Below are positions 44,020-52,380 of a DNA stretch of 64,000 nucleotides, piece by piece (positions within the stretch are counted from its first letter, which is position 1; every line of letters begins with the position of its first letter). Source of the stretch: DATAYA01 sp963754235 (GTDB lineage Bacteria > Pseudomonadota > Alphaproteobacteria > Acetobacterales > Acetobacteraceae). The notes below the pieces were generated by a model. That model was given only the letters and a program-made list of their open reading frames with translations. It was not told the origin of the DNA and made no database searches. A program made the translations under genes and the position numbers. The stretch spans positions 124,001 through 188,000 of the forward strand of contig CAVWFK010000019.1 in NCBI GenBank assembly GCA_963754235.1, given 5' to 3'.

Positions 44020-45474
44020 ATGAGCACGGTGCGGCGCTCCCTCGTCTTCTCCTTTGCAGAGAAGTACGGATCATATGCCCTCGGCCTGGCGGCAACAATC
44101 ATTCTGTCGCGCCTCCTTACACCAAGAGACTTTGGTATTTTCTCAGTCTCAATGGCCGTCGTCATGCTGGTTGATGTGTTCCGGGATTTTGGCGTCGGGA
44201 ATTACTTAGTGCAGGAAAGGCAGATTACCAGACAGCACGTAATGACTGTATTCACGGTCACCGTGAGTATGTCACTTGTTTGCGCCGTTGGCCTGATGCT
44301 CGGAAGGGAGGTGATCGAGGCCTTCTATCACGAACCCGATCTCCGCCGCCTCATGCCCCTGTTCGCGGCCAATTTCTTGCTCGTCCCGTTCGCTATGCCA
44401 AGCATGAGCTTACTGCGCCGAGAACTTGCCTTCGATAAGATCGCGGGGATCAATCTCGTCGCGGCGCTTGTCAACCTCGGCGTTGTCACGTCGCTCGCGC
44501 TGCTGGGACACGGGTTCATGAGTCTCGGGTGGGCGACCCTGGCGGCCAGCTTTTGGCGGACGATCGCAGCCAACGTCAGTCGCCCGTGCTTCTGGGCCTT
44601 CCGCCTCTCGTTCATAGGATGGCGCGAGCTTGTGGCCTTCGGGACCTACTCAACGGCGACCGCGCTGATCAATGTGTTCCACGACTACTTGCCTCAACTT
44701 ATCATTGGGCGCGCGCTCGGCTTCACAGCGGTCGGCCTCTTCGGTCGCGCGACGACGCTGTGCCAGCTGCCGGATAAACTCGTGGTCAGCGCCCTGAGCC
44801 CCGTCGCCCTCCCGGCGCTTTCCAACCAGGCCCGGAGGGGCGTCGACCTGAAGCCTAGCTATCTTCTCGCGCTCTCTCACATGTCGGCGCTGCAGTGGCC
44901 CATCCTGCTCTGGCTTGCCCTGCTGGCTGAGCCGGTAGTGCGGGTCCTGCTCGGCAAGGATTGGCTGGGAGTCGCGCCGCTGGTCCGCATCATGTCACTT
45001 GCTTCGCTCTCCATGTTTCCGGCCTTCATGACTTACCCCACTCTCGTCGCGCTCGGCCGTATCCGAGACACGCTCAGTATGAGCTTGCTCTCACTGCCGC
45101 CGTCTATCGCCGTCATTCTTGTCGCCTCGCCATTCGGGCTGGAGGCAGTCGCCGCATCGCAACTGATTAACGCGCCGCTGCAAATCCTCGTGGCGCTGAG
45201 CTTCATCCAACGGCGGATCAACATCTCCTGGATCGAGATCGCAGGAGCTGTGCGGGGTAGTTTCGTTGTCGCGATCTGCTCCGCAGTGATCCCAGCTGCG
45301 ATCGTTATGCAAGGCGGTTTCAGCTTCAGTATGTCGGTCGCCAGTGCAGCGCTTGCGTCGGCCGGTGCGGCTGCCGGTTGGGTTGCAGGCCTGATCCTGT
45401 CGGACCATCCGCTGCTGGGGGAGATGCGTAACGGCGCCGCGGATTTCCGCCAGCGCCTGCGCTGGTCAGATTGA
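44020..45474 (+). CDS. Wzx-like polysaccharide flippase
   Basis: Polytopic protein of 484 residues with about 12 hydrophobic segments; motifs LVFSFAEKYGSYALGLAATI, LSRLLTPRDFGIFSVSMAV and FGRATTLCQLPDKLV match the lipopolysaccharide-type flippase group (MOP superfamily). It would move a lipid-linked glycan across the inner membrane. Last gene of the glycosyltransferase operon. Confidence 0.9.
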   Translation: MSTVRRSLVFSFAEKYGSYALGLAATIILSRLLTPRDFGIFSVSMAVVMLVDVFRDFGVGNYLVQERQITRQHVMTVFTVTVSMSLVCAVGLMLGREVIEAFYHEPDLRRLMPLFAANFLLVPFAMPSMSLLRRELAFDKIAGINLVAALVNLGVVTSLALLGHGFMSLGWATLAASFWRTIAANVSRPCFWAFRLSFIGWRELVAFGTYSTATALINVFHDYLPQLIIGRALGFTAVGLFGRATTLCQLPDKLVVSALSPVALPALSNQARRGVDLKPSYLLALSHMSALQWPILLWLALLAEPVVRVLLGKDWLGVAPLVRIMSLASLSMFPAFMTYPTLVALGRIRDTLSMSLLSLPPSIAVILVASPFGLEAVAASQLINAPLQILVALSFIQRRINISWIEIAGAVRGSFVVAICSAVIPAAIVMQGGFSFSMSVASAALASAGAAAGWVAGLILSDHPLLGEMRNGAADFRQRLRWSD

Positions 45475-46519
45475 CGTCCTGCTGGATGGAGGACCAGGCC
45501 ACGGCGCGAGTCAAAACATTCACTCCCGCGCTAGTCAGGGTGTTGCGGGGGCACCGCAGTGTGGGATCAGCGCCGCAAGGTACGAGTCCTTTTTTGTTCC
45601 TTTTTGGCACCCAAGGAATCTCTGATCAACACGCGGAGTTTTGCGTGGAGTTGCGAATTGCGTGAGCGAGAGAGCGGGATCGCGCGTGGTTTGGTTGGGA
45701 TGAACTTTTGCCTAGGCCGAACTTTGCCCGGTTTTGAGCACAAGTGACGCATATTTGCTTGGATATGATGTTGCACGCCTGGCGACGGGGGTGGCAGCTC
45801 CCCACCCAACTCAGATCGATCGAGCATCGAAGTGGGGAGTTTTCAACCGGCACTTATGGGGAAATTTCGGGCGGCATTGACAAGCCCGATCACCAGCTGC
45901 GTAAGCATCCGCCGAGCGCCGCGGTGTCGGACGGCCGTTCACCGGCATGCGGACGGCGCGCCGGCGTCCGCTTGCCTCTCGAGGTCCGCGAGGACCTCCG
46001 GCCGGGCGAAAATTCCTGCGCGAGCTTGAACAAAGTTTGGACCGCGCCAGGGGTGAAGTTCCTTCTGACATCCCCTCCGAGATCATCAATTCGATCATAG
46101 ACCAGCACTATCCGGACATTCGTGAAATGGAGGCCGCCGAGCGTGCCGTTAAGGTGCTCGTCGCACGCTGCAAGCCATTTAGCCTGACCCTGCCAACTCC
46201 CTTTGCCGAGCTGTACTGGAGACATGGCGGCGGGCAGGCATCGATGTGGCGACAGGGGTGAAGCCAAAGGATCCCCTGTGCAAAGCCGTCACGGCGCTGC
46301 TGGCGATCGCCGGCCTGCATTATTCCACCACCCATGTTAGCGACATGCTGCGCGACCGGGCTGACCGCCCCCGCAGCGGGGGGCGCAAAAAACTCCAAAA
46401 AGCGCCCCCTACCCCCGCAGCAGGGGGGCGCAAAACCCGCCAAAAAGTGCCCGCCTGATAACGCGTCTTCGCCGGCTGCATCTCTGTGCGCGCACGCCAC
46501 TAGCGCATGGAGATTCATC
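45475..46519. other. Junction region between glycan locus and second element
   Basis: It holds a solitary IS1634-type end (CCTAGGCCGAACTTTGCCC, 45711-45729). A protein-like fragment follows at about 46010-46261 (SLDRARGEVPSDIPSEIINS, REMEAAERAVKVLVARCK). Two copies of a GC-rich palindrome followed by GGGGGGCGCAAAA lie near 46370 and 46416. No gene with a confident start. Confidence 0.45.
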
Positions 46520-46741
46520 GTGACGGAACCGAAATTCGGCACCATCGACCGCTGGATGGACCTAACCAGCATGGGCCGCCGTGCCACCTATGGAGCCCTG
46601 GGCCGCGGCGACTTGCACGCCGTCAAGTGCGGCAGTCGCACCTTGATCGACATCGAGGCCGGCCTGACTTGGCTTCGCTCCCTGCCGCCGGCAGTGATCC
46701 GCCCCAGCCGCCCGCGCGCTGCCGAACAGCACGCCGCCTGA
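46520..46741 (+). CDS. Excisionase-like small DNA-binding protein, second element
   Basis: Product of 73 residues from GTG 46520: MDLTSMGRRATYGALGRGDL, HAVKCGSRTLIDIEAGLTWL. Same helix and wing pattern as 16613-16888, and both end in a basic, Ala-rich tail. No integrase gene accompanies it in this window. Confidence 0.6.
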   Translation: MTEPKFGTIDRWMDLTSMGRRATYGALGRGDLHAVKCGSRTLIDIEAGLTWLRSLPPAVIRPSRPRAAEQHAA

Positions 46742-46884
46742 TCCCGGAAAAAGGAAAACCGCCGCGACGCCTCGCGACGGCTCCCGGGCAATCAATCAGG
46801 CGACAGCCAACACCAGCCGCCTGATTAGCCCGGTCAGCCCCAAATCGCAAGCCCCGTCGCGCCCCAGATTTGGAGCGTGCCGTT

Positions 46885-47637
46885 GTGAAACGCCACCCGC
46901 CCAACCCCTACCGCCGAGCCGGCCTTAGCGCCGCCCGCGGCGTGACAATCCAACACCTGCTGGAGCGGCTGACTGCCGGCCTCAACCGGCCACCGAGCGA
47001 CGCCGAGCTCGCGGGCGTGCTGGCGATGACCGTCGGCAGGGTCCGGCGGCACCGCGACGCGCTCGGGGGGCGCGAATGCGCCGCATCGCGACGCGATGGC
47101 CCACCGGCGCGAAGCGCCGCATCGCGACGCGATCGAGGGGGGCAACCCGTGAGCGCCGCGCTCGCCTGCACCACCCCCGCCGCTCTCGAAGCCGTGTGCG
47201 CCCGGGGCGCGGCGATGCAGGCTGCAATCCTGCCCATGCTGCGCGCCGCCGCGGATGGCCGGATCGCGCTGGCGCTCGTTCTCGACGCTACCGCCCCCCT
47301 GCCGATCGGACGCCTCAAGCGCTGCGGCCGCCCGGCCGTCGTGCTGATAGGCGCCGACATGGGCGCCGATGAGGACCCGCCCCCCGAGCGCTGGGAGTGC
47401 CTGCCGAAACTGCGGCGCTGGGCGCGGGCAGGCGTCATACACGGCGCCGCCGGCGAGCCTGAACACTACCGCGCGGCCGTTGGGGCCGCCCAGCTTCATC
47501 GCCGCCTCGCCCTGGTCGAGTGCAGCAGCCGGCAAGCCCAAGCCTGGGCCGAGGCGCTGGCCTGCCCTCGCACGCGCTTCATTCTGCCGCGTGATGGCGT
47601 GCACCCGATTTTGCCGCACCGGGGAATTCTCCAATGA
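46885..47637 (+). CDS. Fusion of small helical protein and unknown domain
   Basis: The 250-residue product starts at GTG 46885 with GGAG nine bases upstream. Residues 20-60 (RPPSDAELAGVLAMTVGRVR) match the stand-alone 50-aa protein at 17025. They are followed by the palindrome-encoded stretch CAASRRDGPPARSAASRRD, then an unrecognised domain (LACTTPAALEAVCARGAAMQ, RIALALVLDATAPLPIGRLK). A GTG at 47151 with a G-rich leader could be the original start of that second domain. The stop overlaps the next ATG. Confidence 0.6.
   Translation: MKRHPPNPYRRAGLSAARGVTIQHLLERLTAGLNRPPSDAELAGVLAMTVGRVRRHRDALGGRECAASRRDGPPARSAASRRDRGGQPVSAALACTTPAALEAVCARGAAMQAAILPMLRAAADGRIALALVLDATAPLPIGRLKRCGRPAVVLIGADMGADEDPPPERWECLPKLRRWARAGVIHGAAGEPEHYRAAVGAAQLHRRLALVECSSRQAQAWAEALACPRTRFILPRDGVHPILPHRGILQ
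47084..47134 (+). repeat. In-frame palindromic module, copy D (variant)
   Basis: CATCGC-GAC-GCGATG (47084-47098), a CGGCGCGAAGCGCCG core and a second CATCGC-GAC-GCGATC (47120-47134). All are read in frame and bridge two protein parts. Confidence 0.65.
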
Positions 47638-48053
47638 GCGGCGCCCCGCACCCGCCGGCCGACCCTGAGACGGTCGCGTGGAACCAGGCGCGCGAGGCCG
47701 AATGGCTGGCAGGCCGCGCGGCCGCGAGACAGGCCAAAGACGCCCTGTGGGCGGCGGCCAATGCGCTAGAGGTCATGCTGCGCGGCCTGGTGCCAGCGGT
47801 GTTCCACGACCCGCCGGTGCCGCTGCAAATCGGCACCTCCTACCAGCTGATCGCGCTGCTGGAGGGCGAGGCGGAGCCCGAAACCGTCCGTCGCTTCCTG
47901 CGCGGCTGGACGAGCCGCTCCGGCTACCTCCAGGCCCTCGCGCGCGGCGGGCCTCGCTATGACCTAGACGGGCACCCGGCAGGCGAGGCCGTCACCCAGG
48001 AGCAGCGCGACACCGCCGCCAGGCGCCTCGCGGGCCGGGGGGTGGCACTGTGA
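47634..48053 (+). CDS. Hypothetical element protein (139 aa)
   Basis: Coupled by ATGA to the previous gene and GTGA to the next. Helical: AWNQAREAEWLAGRAAARQA, DALWAAANALEVMLRGL, then ETVRRFLRGWTSRSGYLQAL. Not recognised. Confidence 0.55.
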   Translation: MSGAPHPPADPETVAWNQAREAEWLAGRAAARQAKDALWAAANALEVMLRGLVPAVFHDPPVPLQIGTSYQLIALLEGEAEPETVRRFLRGWTSRSGYLQALARGGPRYDLDGHPAGEAVTQEQRDTAARRLAGRGVAL

Positions 48054-48466
48054 GCGCGTCGCATCGCGAAGCGATGGTGACCACCGGCGCGAGCGCGCCG
48101 CAGAGCGACGGTCCCGCACCAGCGCGAAGCGCTGCGCTCTCCACCCCGTCCTTTCTGGTCGCAGATTTTGTCTCGTTGCGACTGGCGACACTTTGCGGCT
48201 TCGTAACCGTGTGGTTGCCCTCCGGCTTGATCATCCACGATGTGTCGTTGCATCAGAAAAACAACAGCACGTGGGCCGCGCCACCATCCAAGCCGATGAT
48301 TAATCGCGATGGCATCGTGCTTCGAGACGACAACGGCAAGATCCGCTACTCGCCGATCATCGAGTTTGCATCAAAGAAACTTCGCGACCGCTGGTCAGAT
48401 GCTGTTGTCGATGCCTTGAAGGCCGCATTTCCGACCGCATTCTCGGATGCAGAGTCGATCCGATGA
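48050..48466 (+). CDS. Conserved element protein, homologue of 18531-18902
   Basis: The 138-residue body (SGLIIHDVSLHQKNNSTW, PPSKPMINRDG, RDDNGKIRYSP, SKKLRDRWSDAVVDAL) is nearly identical to the first element's protein. The N-terminus differs: it carries the full palindromic module, read as HREAMVTTGASAPQSDGPAP. GTG start overlaps the previous stop. Confidence 0.6.
   Translation: MSASHREAMVTTGASAPQSDGPAPARSAALSTPSFLVADFVSLRLATLCGFVTVWLPSGLIIHDVSLHQKNNSTWAAPPSKPMINRDGIVLRDDNGKIRYSPIIEFASKKLRDRWSDAVVDALKAAFPTAFSDAESIR
48062..48135 (+). repeat. In-frame palindromic module, full-length copy C
   Basis: About 74 bp: CATCGC-GAA-GCGATG (48062-48076), spacer GTGACCACCGGCGCGAGC, CAGAGCGACGGTCCCG, then CAGCGC-GAA-GCGCTG (48120-48134). 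Copies A and B are its left and right halves. Confidence 0.75.
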
Positions 48467-49227
48467 CCGCGCCCCACGAAGTGCCCGAGGCAGCACAGGC
48501 CCTCGCCCGCAACTGCGGCTATAAGGTGTTCCCCTGCCGCGTCCACGACAAGCGCCCGACCTGCCCACACGGGTTCAGGCAGGCGAGCAATGATCCGGCC
48601 GAAATAGCGCGCCTGTGGCGGCGGTATCCAGGTGGCCTGATCGGCATTGCCACCGGCCAGGCGTCCGGCATCGATGTGCTCGATATTGACCCGCACGAAT
48701 TGGCGTTTAAATAACTCGCCGTCGCGTCAACGCGAATTCCTTCGACCCGCACATACCGGACCCGGCGCGGCGGCCTGCATCTTTATTTTCGGCACGCTGC
48801 CGGTGTTGTGAACAGCGCCTCGAAACTTGCCGCCGGCGTCGATGTCCGCGGCGATGGCGGCTACGCCATTTCGTGGTTCGCAGCCGGCTTCGCGTGCGAA
48901 AATCCAGACCCGCCAGCCGAATGGCCGCCGTGGTTGCTACGATGCGTGCTCTGGCAACCGCCGCCGCCAATGCCGGAAGAAACGCGCCACCTCTCGGCAC
49001 ATTCTGACAAAGCCATTGCTGCCATCTTGCATCTTGTCGCCGCAGCAAAGGAAGGCACGCGCAATGGCCTGCTGTTCTGGGGCGCCTGCCGGCTCCGCGA
49101 GCGCGCGCAGGCCGGAACCATCGGACGCGACGATGCTGCCGCACGGTTGATCGCCTCCGCCCGCGCGGCCGGCCTGCCGGAGCCGGAAGCGAGACGCACC
49201 GTCACCTCCGCGTGGCGGGGTGCGTGA
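48463..49227 (+). pseudogene. PrimPol-type primase with an in-frame stop
   Basis: The first 83 codons (ALARNCGYKVFPCRVHDKRP, GLIGIATGQASGIDVLDIDP) match the start of bifunctional DNA primase/polymerase N-terminal domains. A TAA at 48712-48714 interrupts, then the same frame resumes RIPSTRTYRTRRGGLHLYF, SASKLAAGVDVRGDGGY, to 49227. The D-x-D motif DIDP lies before the stop and the R-GG-H-Y-F strand after it, so neither half alone should be active. The end overlaps the helicase ATG. Confidence 0.7.
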
Positions 49228-50549
49228 TGCCATTCAACCACAAGCAAGGCGATCCCGATCCCGCCGACGCATCGCAATGGGGTGGTCACGGGCGGAGCGA
49301 ACGACGCGCAGATAGTAGTTCAGCCGAATCGAAACCGAATGGCAGCGGGCAGCACGAAAGCGCTGCTACAGGCAACACGACAGCAGCGCCCGACCCGCTG
49401 TGGATTGACGATGGCGACTGGATCGAAGCCGACCTCCCGCTGCGTCCGTGGGTCGTGCCAGGCTACATCCTGCGCGGCGCCGTCACGCTGCTGATCGGGC
49501 CGCCATCCGCGATGAAGTCTAGCCTGATGCTCGGCTGGGCCTCGGCGATGGCAGTGGGCCGCAACTACGGCGACGACTTCCGCCCACGCGAGGCCACCAG
49601 TACTATCGTCTATAATGTCGAGGAAGATGCCACCGAACAGCGCAAGCGGCTGTCCGCCGTGCTGCGCCAATTCAACGCCCAGGCCGCCGACATTCGCGGC
49701 AAGGTGATACGCGCTGGCCCGCACAATGTCGGGACGCTGCTAACCCGCGATGACCAGGGCCGCATTCACTTCACCGCAGCGATGGAACGACTTGAAACGC
49801 TGATCCAGGAGCGCAATCCAGCAACCTTAATCGTTGACCCGCTCGCCGAGCTGCATGCGTGCGAGGAAAACGACAACGTGGCGCTCCGAGCAGTCATCGC
49901 GCAATTCCGCGAGCTCGCCATCAAATACAATATCGAAGTCATCATTCTGCACCACACACGGAAGGGCGGCGCGGACAAGCCCGGCGATCCCGATGTCGCT
50001 CGCGGCGCAAGTGCCATCATCGGCGCCGTCCGCGTGGCAATAACTAGCACCGGCATGGCCGAAACGGACGCCCAAAACTTCGGCCTCCCAACCGATGCGA
50101 AAGCCCGCAGCCATTACCTGCGAATCGATGACGCCAAGCAGAATTACGCCCCGATCGGCGATGCCAGGTGGTTCGAAAAGGTTGCCTACATCCTCGACAA
50201 CGGCGAGGCCGTCGCCGCCGCAGTGCCCTGGACGCCGCCCGCCGCCAAAACCGCCACCCAGACCGACCTCGCCGCGATCGCCACCGCCATTGAGCGCGGC
50301 GCACCCGGCGGCGAACCCTGGTCCCCACGACTGTCAGCCGCCGAGCCACGATCCGTCCGCTTCCTGCTCGAACAGCATGGGTTCCACGGCAAGGACGCCC
50401 AAAACAAGGTGCTCACCCGCCTCCAAGCCGAATGCCACGTCGAAACCGCCCGCTACAGCCGTGGCAACGGCCGCCATCCCGCCCAAGGCTTGCACATCCG
50501 CGATCTCCCCGCCGCCGACTGGTTCGGCATCACGGGCACCGTTGATTGA
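49227..50549 (+). CDS. RepA-like hexameric replicative helicase (AAA_25)
   Basis: The 440-residue protein has Walker A GPPSAMKSSL near residue 91, Walker B TLIVDPLAELHA near 200 and VIILHHTRKGG near 238, the arrangement of plasmid RepA/RSF1010-type helicases. An N-terminal unstructured 60 residues precedes YILRGAVTLLIG. It follows the primase gene directly and precedes the iteron-like repeats, so it fits an autonomous replication module. Confidence 0.85.
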   Translation: MPFNHKQGDPDPADASQWGGHGRSERRADSSSAESKPNGSGQHESAATGNTTAAPDPLWIDDGDWIEADLPLRPWVVPGYILRGAVTLLIGPPSAMKSSLMLGWASAMAVGRNYGDDFRPREATSTIVYNVEEDATEQRKRLSAVLRQFNAQAADIRGKVIRAGPHNVGTLLTRDDQGRIHFTAAMERLETLIQERNPATLIVDPLAELHACEENDNVALRAVIAQFRELAIKYNIEVIILHHTRKGGADKPGDPDVARGASAIIGAVRVAITSTGMAETDAQNFGLPTDAKARSHYLRIDDAKQNYAPIGDARWFEKVAYILDNGEAVAAAVPWTPPAAKTATQTDLAAIATAIERGAPGGEPWSPRLSAAEPRSVRFLLEQHGFHGKDAQNKVLTRLQAECHVETARYSRGNGRHPAQGLHIRDLPAADWFGITGTVD

Positions 50550-50557
50550 TCCGCACC

Positions 50558-50752
50558 AAACCCGCACTGACCAGCACAACTTTTTGGCGAGCCCTCAGTG
50601 CATACAAATCCGTGCTAGTGCTAGTTTTTTCCCTAGACAGGAAACCCGCACTGCACGCAACTTGCGGTTGCGTGCGTGCGGGTCGTTTCCATCTTGGTCT
50701 AGGGCCGCAAACCCGCACTAACCCGCACTAAACCCGCACTAAACCCGCACTA
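50558..50752 (+). repeat. Iteron-like direct repeats
   Basis: AAACCCGCACTG at 50558-50569 and 50642-50653, then four tandem (A)ACCCGCACTA units between 50709 and 50752 with 10-11 base spacing; an inverted CGTGCGGGT lies near 50685. Such arrays bind replication initiators. They lie directly behind the helicase gene. Confidence 0.7.
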
Positions 50753-50762
50753 AGGGCCTGGC

Positions 50763-51120
50763 ATGATAGGGAAGCACGTTTGGCACGCACGGACCGACAG
50801 CGTAACCATCGACGAACCAATCGGCCACGGTATTCCGGCCACAGTGTTGCTAACGGGCAACATCGGTGGCAGCTCGCGTGCCCTGGTCGAACTGACGCGT
50901 ATGCTGAACGATCAATCAGAACTCCGAACCGACGCTCAGAAAGAACGAGCCGTCGCTATACAGGAGTTCCTGTTCCCAACCTTGCCGCCCGGCCACATCG
51001 TCACTGCCAAGTCAGTCGGCAAAAGGCTGAAACGCCACGTCGGCGACACATGGGGGGACGCGCGGAGCGCTCTCCTACTACGTCCACATCACCGAGGACC
51101 CATACCATGGACCCAAGTAA
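50763..51120 (+). pseudogene. Hypothetical gene shifted at a G6 run
   Basis: From ATG 50763 the frame reads IGKHVWHARTDSVTIDEP, TGNIGGSSRALVELTRML, GHIVTAKSVGKRLKRHV. At GGGGGG (51052-51057) it becomes unlikely; with one G fewer it ends WGTRGALSYYVHITEDPYHG then PK and TAA 51118-51120. Unknown function. The start region matches the decayed 22164-22290. Confidence 0.5.
50764..50892 (+). repeat. Element-end sequence shared with 22164-22290
   Basis: See the first copy: near-identical sequence from GGGAAGCACGTTTG to CTCGCGTGCCCTGGT. This copy keeps an open reading frame. Confidence 0.75.
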
Positions 51121-51446
51121 TGGCCTGCTCATGGTCGAGGTGCGTGGTTTGTGCGGTTTGCAGGGTTTCTCTCGGCGCTGGCGCGTGGCCCAGAGGCACA
51201 AATTTCAGACATACCCCTCCCGTTTAAAATGCCTGGAAAAAACTCTTACGCGCCTAATCCGACCACGCAAACACTTTAAACCCCGCAACGGGGGTTTAGG
51301 AAGGGCTGGGCGCTTCGCGCGCGTCCCGACATAAGGGGGGCGCGGGGGCGCGGCGCGTCGGAAGGACGCGATCGAGATCGCATACGAAATCGCGGCCGCC
51401 CTATCGGCTCGAATAGCTATCGCCGAGGGATTTTGCCCTGCGGCAA
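51121..51446. other. Spacer with hairpin
   Basis: AAACCCC (51278-51284) pairs with GGGGTTT (51291-51297), a terminator-like hairpin. A short frame near 51355-51479 (DAIEIAYEIAAALSARIAIA) looks protein-like but has no start. Confidence 0.4.
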
Positions 51447-51476
51447 GGGGGGAGGCGGCACGCGCCACCCTCCCCC
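51447..51476 (-). terminator. Hairpin after the first glycine-rich gene
   Basis: GGGGGAGG-GGC pairs imperfectly with GCC-CCCTCCCCC just past the stop of the minus-strand gene ending at 51487. Confidence 0.45.
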
Positions 51477-51486
51477 GATGAGGCCG

Positions 51487-51759
51487 TCAGCCGTTGCCGC
51501 CGCCGCCACCGCCGCCGGAACCGGCACCGCCGCCGCCACCGGCACCGCCGCCACCGCCGCCGCCGCCGGAACCGCCACCGCCGCCATTGGCGCCGCCCAA
51601 ACCGGCAGCGCCGGAACCGCCCAAGCCACCTCCGCCAGTTGTGCCGCCGCCACCGCCACCGCCGGCGCCGCCGCCGCCACCGCCACCACTAGCAAACGCT
51701 GGCGCGGCGGATCCTGCCACGGTAAGCGCAATCATAGTCGCAAGAAGGACTTTCCTCAT
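51487..51759 (-). CDS. Glycine-rich exported protein (tandem copy 1)
   Basis: The 90-residue product has a signal peptide MRKVLLATMIALTVAGSA with an AFA-S cleavage, then almost only Gly with interspersed Ala, Ser, Thr and Asn. Probably surface or structural; nothing more can be inferred. The next gene is a close paralogue. Confidence 0.65.
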   Translation of the reverse strand: MRKVLLATMIALTVAGSAAPAFASGGGGGGGAGGGGGGGTTGGGGLGGSGAAGLGGANGGGGGSGGGGGGGGAGGGGGAGSGGGGGGGNG

Positions 51760-51819
51760 GGCGTCTTTCTCTCTCTGTGAGTTGTTGTTGAGACTTCGAT
51801 AGAACCAAATTCGGAGCGT

Positions 51820-51843
51820 GGGAGGCAGCGAGCGCTGCCTCCC
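51820..51843 (-). terminator. Strong hairpin after the second glycine-rich gene
   Basis: GGGAGGCAGCG (51820-51830) and CGCTGCCTCCC (51833-51843), an 11-bp perfect stem, downstream of the stop at 51856. Confidence 0.6.
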
Positions 51844-51855
51844 CCAAGCGGAATG

Positions 51856-52128
51856 TCAGCCGTTGCCGCCGCCGCCACCGCCGCCGGAACCGCCACCGCC
51901 GCCGCCACCGGCACCACCGCCGCCGGCGCCGCCGCCGTTGCCGCCGCCGCCGCCATTGGCGCCGCCTAACCCGGCAGTGCCGCCACCGCCACCACCACCC
52001 GTGCCAGTTGTGCCACCGCCACCGCCGCCGCCGGCGCCGCCGCCGCCGCCGCCGCCAGCAGCAAACGCCGGTGCGACGGACCCTGCCACGGTAAGCGCAA
52101 CCATAGTCGCAAGAAGGACTTTCCTCAT
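51856..52128 (-). CDS. Glycine-rich exported protein (tandem copy 2)
   Basis: The 90-residue paralogue has an almost identical signal peptide (MRKVLLATMVALTVAGSV), conserved upstream sequence (GAGTTGTTGAG then TCGATAGAAC) and a similar Gly-rich body. The tandem pair arose by duplication of about 370 bp. Confidence 0.65.
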   Translation of the reverse strand: MRKVLLATMVALTVAGSVAPAFAAGGGGGGGAGGGGGGGTTGTGGGGGGGTAGLGGANGGGGGNGGGAGGGGAGGGGGGGSGGGGGGGNG

Positions 52129-52380
52129 GGGATCTTTCTCTGTCTGTGAGTTGTTGAGGCTCGATAGAACGACACCGCAGGGTTGGCCGGAATATTCCCG
52201 ACCAACACGGTTTCTGCCACAGCGAGCCGACGCCGCAGCAGCAATGTTCTCGCATACTTTGGCAGGCGTGGTCAATCGACTTTGCCGCAAATTTTCTGAG
52301 CTATCATTAAGGCCGATCAATAAACGAGAAATTGACGAAAAGTTCGTCCTTTTTTAATTACGCCGAATGCTGGACGGTGA

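Noticed and set aside
50709..50752. Tandem ACCCGCACTA units considered as a CRISPR array
   Set aside because: Units are 10-11 bases with no spacers; the position behind a replication helicase fits iterons.
51690..52100. Pro-rich and Arg/Trp-rich frames over the glycine-rich genes, possible CRISPR-like periodicity
   Set aside because: The periodicity is GGC/GGT codon repetition; there are no conserved repeats separated by unique spacers.
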